Part shown: in pieces, positions 56,733 to 64,000 of the stretch
How positions within the stretch are numbered: the stretch's first letter is position 1
Layout of the letters: each line of letters begins with the position of its first letter
DNA from: Wurfbainia villosa
Taxonomy: Eukaryota; Streptophyta; Magnoliopsida; Zingiberales; Zingiberaceae
Reading direction: 5' to 3'
Assembly: GCA_025175895.1 (NCBI GenBank)
Contig: CM046007.1
Coordinates: 29,407,913-29,471,912 of the forward strand
Length of the DNA: 64,000 nt
Notes under the pieces: model-generated
The model's database searches: none
Told to the model about the DNA's origin: nothing
What the model saw: only the letters and a program-made list of their open reading frames with translations
Made by a program: the position numbers and the translations under genes

Positions 56733-57767
56733 TATATTTTACTCGGAATGCATCTCAATACATTTTACTACACACTAGTGTTAATACATCTCAATGGCAG
56801 ATTTTGATAAAAACTTGTATGAAGGATTCCTTTTGCAACATCCTCAGCTTTCTTTTGCCCACCGCTTGCTTCCTTTGTTCTTGACCTTTTCTTTTCCTGT
56901 TTCAAGCAAATTTTTTTCGTCGTTACTTTTGTTTTGGCATCGGTAAGTTCAGTTCTTAATCTCTCCAAAGAAAGTTTAAGCTCTCAGTTTCTTCGCTCGA
57001 TCTCTCTAGCTTCCTTTGTTCTTGACCTTCCTTTGCTCTGTTTCAAGCAGCTTTCTTCCCTCTGCAACTTTTTTTTTCTCAACTTCAACTCTCTTCTTCT
57101 CAGTATCACCTCTTTCTTTCTCGTTTACAAGTTCTTCTTTCAACAATTTTATCTCTACATCCCTTTCAGAGATGCAATTATCAAGCATCTTACCATGAGC
57201 TTTAGTTTCCTGTTGGTGATAAGCAGCTATCTCAGCCTTCAAATCATAAATTTCCTTCTCCAACTTAAGTATGATACCTGGTTCTTCTTCTTTTTCTTTT
57301 TTTCCAGGTTCCAAATCCTCATGTTGCTGACAAACTTAATAAGATAAGAAGACTCGGTCATCTAGAGACTAGGGAAGTTGATAAAAAAAAAACAGGTTGA
57401 AACACAGAAGAAACAAAAGAAAATTATTTATTGACATATAACATTTTCCAGTTGCAGGATAAAGCATTCAAAGTACCACTTTAATAACACTTTCGTAAAC
57501 AAGATGCATGCAGGACACATTCTTTTGAGTCATGCATATCGTAAATGCCACTCACACAGAGTGTTTGGATTTCAGACTTCATAGAAGAAAACAGATGAAG
57601 AGATACCACATATAATCGAAGGAGAAGTAACTTCAAAACTATGAGATTTTTATTTATGCTACCTCTGTGTGCATAAAACTTCAAAAATATATTTTACTCG
57701 GAATGCATCTCAATACATTTTACTCCACACTAGTGTTAATACATCTCAATGGCAGATTTTGATAAAA
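56733..57767. repeat. Direct repeat within the CACTA element
   Basis: About 79 bp (ATATTTTACTCGGAATGCAT ... GGCAGATTTTGATAAAAA) occurs at 56733-56811 and again at 57689-57767, 956 bp apart, nearly identical. It marks a duplicated or inserted segment. Confidence 0.8.
56768..57314 (-). CDS. Coiled-coil coding remnant in the CACTA element
   Basis: Two minus-strand frames, 57006-57314 and 56768-56968, encode heptad-rich, highly charged helices (KLEKEIYDLKAEIAAYHQQE; KVEVEKKKVAEG type; LRTELTDAKTKV). Parts of the two repeat each other at the DNA level (CTTTGTTCTTGACC at 56873 and 57018), as if exons of one duplicated gene. They are downstream of, and on the same strand as, the transposase_24-like gene. 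They may be its paralogue's tail or a captured host fragment; the family is not recognised. Confidence 0.35.
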
Positions 57768-59246
57768 ATATTCAAAACCATGTTCATTTTCCAATAGAAT
57801 TGAAATTGAAAAAAGAATTAATTATGTGTACAAAAGGCCAAGAGCAACTTGTTCTACACCCAGAATGCGTGGTATATCAACAAATTCTTACAACATTACA
57901 TCATTACCTGCACACAACTTTCAAGTTTCAAAAAAAAAATCAAGGTGATGAGTTGGTGGCAAATATTTCCTACAAATTTCTCAATTACCTTCCAGATAGA
58001 TGAGTCTTTTTCCGAACATGATCCATTATTATAACTATTTTACAATAATAAAGAGTCGACGCCCATTCCAACTCAATGATGAACAAAATGTTTGATAGCG
58101 GACTTGTGAAATAATTTCCATTCATAAGAATAGCAAAAAATGTTCATATGAACCTAGCCCAACAGAGTCTAGAAAGGTTAATAGTGATAATGATAAAATT
58201 CGAGTAGCAAATAATGATGTATGATTGTTGGAGTTAATTAGTGAACTCAACAACTCCCAAGTATATAAACTAGTCGCTACGATATCAATTATCCATTATA
58301 ATCATTTCTAGTCTTTCCATGAATATAACAATGAATATTCGACCTCACTAAATTAAAAGATTCACGACTAATGACTTTGAATAAAATTTTTATTGGATGT
58401 CTTTGAAGAAGTGTCATCAAATATGTTGTTTAACTTAAAACTCACTTAATCACCATGTTATAATTTCTTACTTTTCTCCCGAGTAAAAGAAAATTTTCAT
58501 GGTCTTTCTTTTCACCATTAAACTCTTACATCATTCTCAATTCTTATTATTTGTCAAGAACAAAGTTCTAAGATAAACTTTGTGCAACATTTTCATGCAT
58601 GCAGGAGTTAGAGACTATTGTTTGTATCTTTGATTGGTTAGCACACATAGAGTGGGCAAGATCTAAAAGTTCTCTCCTTTAGTCCTTTTCCCCTCCAACT
58701 TTTAATTTCAATATACCTTGGAAAGTTTATTAGGTCGGATATTAATTTAACTTCTGACTTACAAAAGATAGAACTTTCACCAAAATTATTCATCATTATG
58801 TCAATCATTCCATGAAAAAGATTTTGATTGGAATAAAACATACCTTTTCCTTTATACTTGTTATATAGTTCCGTAATCAAGTGTAGTTGCTATTTGTGAA
58901 CCCATTGTTAAAAAATCACAATGGAGATATCGTTCTCCACAAACCATCATCAAACAAGAAGGCATAAAAAACACAAAGCAGATCATGATCCCAAGAAACA
59001 TAAAACGTTATGATAAGAAGGTGGCACCATCATGCATAATTTTTTCCTATCGAATTTGTTGTTATATTCATATATTGTATCCTTCAAACTAGAACCTTTG
59101 TGGAATGACATAGAGCGTAAAATAGCGTAAAATAGAAAATAGCGTAACCAAGAAACATATGTATTTAAAAAATAAAAATATTAAATACTCTAATAGAAAC
59201 ATATGTATTTAAAAACCAACCTCAACGATTGCATTCAAAATTCTCT
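57315..59246. other. Interior of the CACTA element without recognised gene
   Basis: AT-rich DNA. Short ORFs at 57749-58003 and 58638-58880 show no domain and no coding character. Nothing else identified. Confidence 0.4.
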
Positions 59247-61166
59247 CTAGTCATCTGGTTCTGGTGATGGGGAGGATCTATATCTATTTTCTTCCGCAGT
59301 CGATGGAAATTGTTGTTGCATAATATTTGTAAATATAGCTGCCATCTACAAAAATAAATAAATTTGATATCATCTACTTAATTATAAAAATACCTTTTGC
59401 CTTTATTTTGTTTGTGTGAGAAATGTTATTACTTGTGCTGGTAAAAATTCAGGTCCACGAGAGCCCCCAGTACTTCCAGACATCATATTTAGCATTACTC
59501 GTGCAAAATTTTGAAACTGATTATTTTCTTGCATCTGTCTTCTCATCTCCTCTATTTCTGTCTGTCGTTGTGCTTCTCGCAACTCCATTTCTTTAATTTT
59601 CTCTCCCATTTCCCTAAATTTATCTGTTAAATCTGAATTAGAGTGATAATCTTGCCAGTACATTGAGTTGCGTTTACATTGCTCTGGGAACACTTGGCTA
59701 GGTAGCGCACCAGCTCCTAAACATCTAACTCGACCAGAGTGCTCGGGTCCAAAAACCTCACTATATATATAAAAAACATAATTAAAGTTGAACCATATTT
59801 AACTTCTATAAAAAAATAAATTAAATTATAAGTAAATTGTTACCGAAATGCCTCCTCGTGTACTTCTATTGGTTGTGTTCCTTCAGGTTTATCTTGGAGG
59901 TGACGATCCACAGCCTCTTTAAGTAAATTCTAACAAGAAAATAAAATGTTAATAGAATGAAAAAAAATTCAAAGCCAACTTAAGGAGTAAAATATATTAT
60001 TCTTACCTCAACTCGTATTGCCTCATCGTCAATAGGAGCACCTCCTTTCTTTTTACTTCTTCGACTTAATTGTTGTATTTCAATACGACTTGGTTTTCTG
60101 CCATTCTCTTGAGACTAACAGGTAATAAATTCACATTTAACACCAAGGATAAGAGAATTAAAGTTTAAAACAATAAATGAGCAAAGTGAGAAATTAATCA
60201 GAAAGAAGAAAAAAATAATTTTGATTCTGACAAACTTCTATTCCACCGCTGGAATACTAGTGCGTCCTTGGGCATGGGTCCCTTTCTTTTTGTTTGCATT
60301 TTCTCTATTGATTTTTGAAGTTTTCGACACAAAAATTTATAATAAATTATAACATCTATAAACATATGTAAAAACAATTAATACTAATTGTACCTCAAGA
60401 GACTTCCAATAGTTACATAAAACTTCCTAAGTTTGAAATGACAACCCATGAGGAATGGGTCGTATTGCAACAAGCTCTTCTAGTGGAGTATTAGAATCAT
60501 AAGATGTAGCTTTCACTTCAGTCCTCCACCGTCTCCATGCAGTTCCCATCATTTGCATTATAACTTTTCTATGGCGATTGGGGATACAGAAACGTGCCTA
60601 TAAACAAAAAATTAAATATGTGCATGCTTTAAATTCAAATTTGAAATTAACACTTGTCAACTTACAGTAACAAGGTCCCATGCATCATTCAAGCGATTTT
60701 TCGGCATTTTTCTCCAATCTAAAAAGTTTAGAGGCAACACAAGTCCATTCCGTGCAATAGTCACAATAAAATTTGCAAGTGTCGGTTGTAAATCACCGTA
60801 AGGTTGTCCCCTTTCATTGAATTTCACTACTAGCACATGATCAGGATGTAAAGCATGAATATCTCTCATAATAGTCTTTCCACGTCTTCTTTGTTGAGCT
60901 TGGGATGAAGACATGGCCTCATTTTCCTCTGCAAAATATAATTTTCACTTGGTGTTGCAAAATCTAATCACTATTCATATCCAAAAAAAATTTTCACCTT
61001 GCTCATTAACCTCATGATTTTGTGTATCATTTTGTATCTCTAATGGTGAATGGGATGTTGTCTCTTGTGATTCATTTTCATCATCAACTCTTCTATTAAT
61101 TGATTCTTCTCCCCTAGATCGTCTTTGACTATTTTGGAGTAGCTTTCGCATTCGTTTGTTTGCCAT
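59247..61166 (-). pseudogene. Transposase_24-like (Ptta/En/Spm) gene of the CACTA element
   Basis: Plausible GT-AG exons on the minus strand: 61166-60998 (MANKRMRKLLQNSQRRSRGE), 60928-60666, 60597-60394, a weak one near 60320-60246, 60114-60007, 59929-59844, 59760-59433 and 59345-59247 (ends SPSPEPDD). The reading phase agrees across the first two junctions. Segments typical of the plant transposase (Ptta/En/Spm) family are FNERGQPYGDLQPTLANFIV, AWRRWRTEVKA, PIDDEAIRVE and EVFGPEHSGRVRCLG; a coiled coil follows (KIKEMELREAQRQTEIEEM). A TAG at 60427-60429 in the third exon, where Trp is expected, breaks it. In known elements this class binds subterminal repeats rather than cutting DNA. Confidence 0.75.
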
Positions 61167-62370
61167 TTTCGAAAGTTACCTAAAAATAATATAGAAATCA
61201 GTTACAAACTAATAGAAAAATTATCCTATTTCCCATTGCATAGGTAGCATAAGAGTAGCATATAATATGGTAAGCTAAACAAACTAATAAGAAATCAAAG
61301 TGACAACAATTGAAAGATTGCCAAAAAGGTGAAAAGCATAATCAACCTGGTGATATTTTCATGATGAACAATTAACAAAATCTATAGTTAATAAAATGTG
61401 AGCACACACACCCACTAAGGATGAAAGTTTATACCAACAATCCAAATTTGAACTGAAACTTAAATGGAAACAAAAATCAGTAATATCGTGCAACAATTAG
61501 ATCGATTGGTCACTTGCTATTATTATTCTTGTGCAATTAGGATTAATTGTGACAGATTATAAAAATGAGAAAAATATTTTTGAGAAGACATGAGCATCTC
61601 CAACAATGATATAATCGAGCTGAGCCACGATCAACATTGTTCAAGCTGTTTATTAGAGAAAACACAATGAACAAAGCTCAATCAAACTTAAAGTTGAGTA
61701 TTCAAGCATGTTTATTAAAAGCTTCTCATGGCATGGTGTAGGCATATCCAACAATAATAAGTAGGCTTGTAACTAAGTAAAACCAAGCTCAACATTGTTC
61801 AAGCAATTTAATAGATAAAAACTGCAAGTTAAGCTCAATCAAGCTCAAAGGTATGTATTAAAGCTTGTTTAAAAAGGTTATCAACCCTTCTATGTTTTGA
61901 GTTCTTACCAAGCTCGGATAGATAACTTAAAATAACAGATTTGTAAAAGAACATAAAGGAAATACAAACAATATCTATTACATATGTATACACAAATCTT
62001 TTATAAACTCTGTATAAACGAGCTTTTACGTGTTTAAAAAAACCTCTTGAAACATAGAAATTGGGTTTAAAAGCATATATGTATTGTAATCGTTATCTAG
62101 TTTGGTGGTTTAGTTTATTTTCTTAAACATATATGTATTGTGCATCCGTAGAAGTAATTGATATGTGAATTATTTGAACTTCTACCCATGCTTATTCATA
62201 CTATGAAAATGAAGTTTTTCCATCAAGCTTACGCCTCTCCTCTTATCATCAAACTATGTTGAACAAGTTATATATAATGGAAATCATCAAGAAATGCTAG
62301 CCTAAAACATAGTAGTATTGCTTTAGTATATGCCTGCTCACGCATGCTTGTTAAACCTACGATACCGCTT
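61167..62370. other. Upstream region of the CACTA gene
   Basis: AT-rich, no credible ORF. Phrases such as AAGCTCAATCAAGCTCAAAG (61830) and similar ones (61620-61870) form a loose local repeat. In the gene's orientation it is leader, intron or promoter. Confidence 0.35.
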
Positions 62371-62600
62371 ATGAGTGAGCTATATAATTCTTACGACGGA
62401 CAATTGGGTTTACGGACAACATGCCGGGCGGATGGACAATATTTACGGCGGACAACGGCGCGGCATGGACAACAAGCGGCGCATGGACAATGGGCTCGTA
62501 AGGGGAAAGGAAGTTAGGTTTTTTCGAGACGGGAGACGGATTTCGGGAGCTGGAGACGGAGATATAGCCGCGGGAAACGAAATAAATTTCGTTCGAAGAA
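62371..62600 (-). promoter_or_regulatory. GC-rich GGACAA repeat region of the CACTA element
   Basis: In an AT-rich element this 230-bp tract is GC- and CpG-rich. GGACAA recurs six times between 62397 and 62490 (TTGTCC in the gene's orientation), most spaced 15-20 bp apart. It lies between the right subterminal repeats and the gene. In En/Spm a GC-rich region near the promoter end is the target of methylation-based control; the comparison is inference. Confidence 0.5.
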
Positions 62601-63207
62601 GAGGGAAAACCTTTAGCAGCGGTCGAAAACCGCTCCTGAAAAGTCTCCAATAGAATCGGTCAAATATACCGCTTCTAAAGGTTTTGTCTATAGAACCGGT
62701 CAAAATTTACCGCTTCTAAATGTTATCAATAGAACCGATCAAATTATACCGCTTCTAAAGGTTGCCAAACCGGTACCGGCCTTTAGGAGCGGTCAAAAAC
62801 CGCTTCTAAAGGTCCCCAATAGAACCGATCAAAATGACCGCTTCTAAAAGTTAATCTTTGATGTATTTTTGGTACTGGCCTTTAGGAGCGGTCAAAAACC
62901 GCTTCTAAAGGTCCCCAATAGAACCAGTCAAAAATGACCGCTTCTAAAAGTTAATCTTTGATGTATTTTTGGCACTGGCCTTTAGGAGTGGTCAAAAACC
63001 GCTTCTAAAGGTCCCCAATAGAACCGGTCAAAAATGACCGCTTCTATAAGTTAATCTTTGATGTAGTTTTTGTATTGGCCTTTAGGAGCGGTCAAAAACC
63101 GCTTCTAAAGGTCCCCAATAGAATCGGTCAAAAATGACCGCTTCTAAAAGCCCCTCCTTTACCATCATTTTCCCAACCGCTTCTAAATTTCCGATCCAAA
63201 TGCCTCA
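62600..63207. repeat. Right subterminal repeat region of the CACTA element
   Basis: Four tandem units of about 100 bp start GGCCTTTAGGAGCGGTCAAA at about 62778, 62877, 62977 and 63077. Each holds a hairpin (GAGCGGTCAAAAACCGCTTC) and a second ACCGCTTCTAAA. Less regular copies precede them from 62604. Confidence 0.9.
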
Positions 63208-63220
63208 TTTTTTTGTAGTG

Positions 63221-63929
63221 AATTGTTAATGCTCATGAAAAGCATGCTAGTAGAAATAATAGATTTTATTGTTTAGGTGCCAAGCATGTAGAATTATCTA
63301 AGAACAAACCTAGGAACAACAATTCTAGACCTATTTTACCAAGGGAGAGCATAAGGAGGATAGAAGAGAATTTGGACATTAACCCCAAAAAGTCTAGGCA
63401 TATGCCTAGGAAGTGTCATTCCCAAAGAAAGAATGAAAAATCAAAATTGGAAAGACTAGAATTAGAAAACTAAGCCTTGAGGTCAAGGCTTGAGAAACTT
63501 GAAAAGACCCTAGCAAGAATTACAAATTCAATTAAGGGGTCTATTGGTCAAAATTTAAGACCTAGGAGACAAGAACCAGTTAAGGGCAAGAAAGGTTTGG
63601 GGCACAAACCTAAGTCCTACCACAATGTTCCATTTGATTATGGAACTAAATCTAGGTCTAGAAAAACCAAGGTTAATAGGGAAGTAATCCCTAAGATTAA
63701 CCATGGTGTGTCTGTAGTGGCTAAAAATTCAAGAAAATCTAAGGTAGCCACTAAGAAGGTCAAAGGAGGAGTTACCTCTAGAGTTGATCTAGGTAAGATA
63801 ACTAAGGTTTCAAAGCCAAAAAGGGTCATTAGGAAGGTATCTAGGGAAGTTATCCCTAGTGAATACGTTGTTAATCCAAGGAGCTCCAATAGGTATTAGG
63901 TTCCTAGGAGTGTGATCGATTCACGCTAG
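63221..63929 (+). pseudogene. gag of element C, C-terminal part
   Basis: The frame resumes directly after the transposon (VNAHEKHASRNNRFYCLG) and matches bases 1-798 of element A. TAA at 63469-63471 and TAG at 63897-63899 interrupt it; both positions are Gln or Trp in the relatives. The basic tail with K-V-x-R-E-V-I-P-K repeats is present and ends VIDSR, TAG at 63927-63929. Bases 63930-64000 are the noncoding flank as in A and B. Confidence 0.85.
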
Positions 63930-64000
63930 ATGGGTTAGGGTGTGTCAACCCTAAGTGGATGGATAGTTAACCTAACCATAGTAGAGTTGATACTTTAGAA

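Larger units (their letters stand above)
56019..63220 (-). mobile_element. CACTA (En/Spm-type) DNA transposon, apparently non-autonomous
   Basis: The 7.2-kb element has perfect 13-bp inverted ends, CACTACAAAAAAA (56019-56031) and its complement (63208-63220), and a 3-bp TSD AAT on each side. Both ends carry dense subterminal copies of a GAGCGGT/ACCGCTTC motif. The single recognisable gene, on the minus strand, encodes a plant Ptta/En/Spm-family (transposase_24-like) protein with several exons and one stop. No DDE-type transposase (TnpD/TNP2) is found, so transposition would need another element. Confidence 0.93.
54165..63929 (+). mobile_element. Element C: third gag-only element, split by a CACTA transposon
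   Basis: It consists of the downstream part of a 5' LTR (54165-55110), tRNA-Met PBS (55113-55124), gag from 55167, an interruption by the CACTA element at 56019-63220, and the rest of gag to 63929, continuing past the window. Joining the sides across the single AAT leaves the gag frame uninterrupted. It belongs to the same family as A and B. Confidence 0.85.

Noticed and set aside
57749..58003. 84-codon ORF in the CACTA element
   Set aside because: Begins in the 79-bp duplicated segment, AT-rich, without homology I can recognise.
62369..62703. ORFs on both strands in the GC-rich CACTA tract
   Set aside because: Both strands are open at once because of GC-rich repeats; no domain.
1..64000. 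tRNA, rRNA or microRNA genes
   Set aside because: No cloverleaf or rRNA segment noticed; tRNA-like matches are only 12-base primer-binding sites. A tRNAscan or Infernal run would settle it.

Overview
The window is a stretch of a large, repeat-rich flowering-plant nuclear genome, possibly a monocot, though nothing here fixes the species. It holds no recognisable host gene, rRNA, tRNA or CRISPR array. Nearly everything is transposable elements nested in one another: Ty1/copia (Sirevirus-type and another), Ty3/gypsy of the Tat type, a TRIM, a Tourist-like MITE, two probable solo LTRs and a CACTA DNA transposon. Boundaries were set by eye from TG...CA LTR ends, primer-binding sites, polypurine tracts and target-site duplications (TSDs).

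Layout. 1-6573: element A, the 3' part of a Sirevirus-like retrotransposon that codes for Gag but no Pol; it also contains a cassette with a broken 'putative plant transposon protein'-type ORF (2193-3376). 6574-8470: LTR remnants, one with a tandemly duplicated promoter. 8471-24277: element D, a complete 15.8-kb Tat-type gypsy on the minus strand with an exact GTGAA TSD, a 90-bp satellite-like array, and a series of genes running antisense to gag-pol. 24764-25861: an old Sirevirus-like LTR containing a 634-bp TRIM (24810-25443). 25862-28531 plus 34718-34774: an antisense copia element G, split inside its reverse transcriptase by element B (28532-34717), a near-complete gag-only retrotransposon. 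34775-44524: element E, a decayed Tat gypsy on the plus strand with a Tourist-like MITE in its LTR and a solo LTR in its coding region. 44525-52750: element F, a full-length Sirevirus-type copia with stop codons and frameshifts. 52992-54164: a probable antisense solo LTR. 54165-63929: element C, a third gag-only element, split by a 7.2-kb CACTA transposon (56019-63220, TSD AAT).

How they relate. A, B and C share one LTR and gag family and stop where a protease would begin, so they probably depend on Pol from a relative such as F, with which they share LTR palindromes, repeated polypurine tracts and 3' noncoding motifs. D and E share gag-pol and the antisense ORF. Most coding regions are broken, and many stop codons are of the kind expected from cytosine deamination of methylated DNA. 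The most unusual content is the series of antisense, separately promoted gene modules in the Tat elements, the gag-only family, the palindrome arrays shared between families, and the hairpin and GGACAA repeat architecture of the CACTA element.
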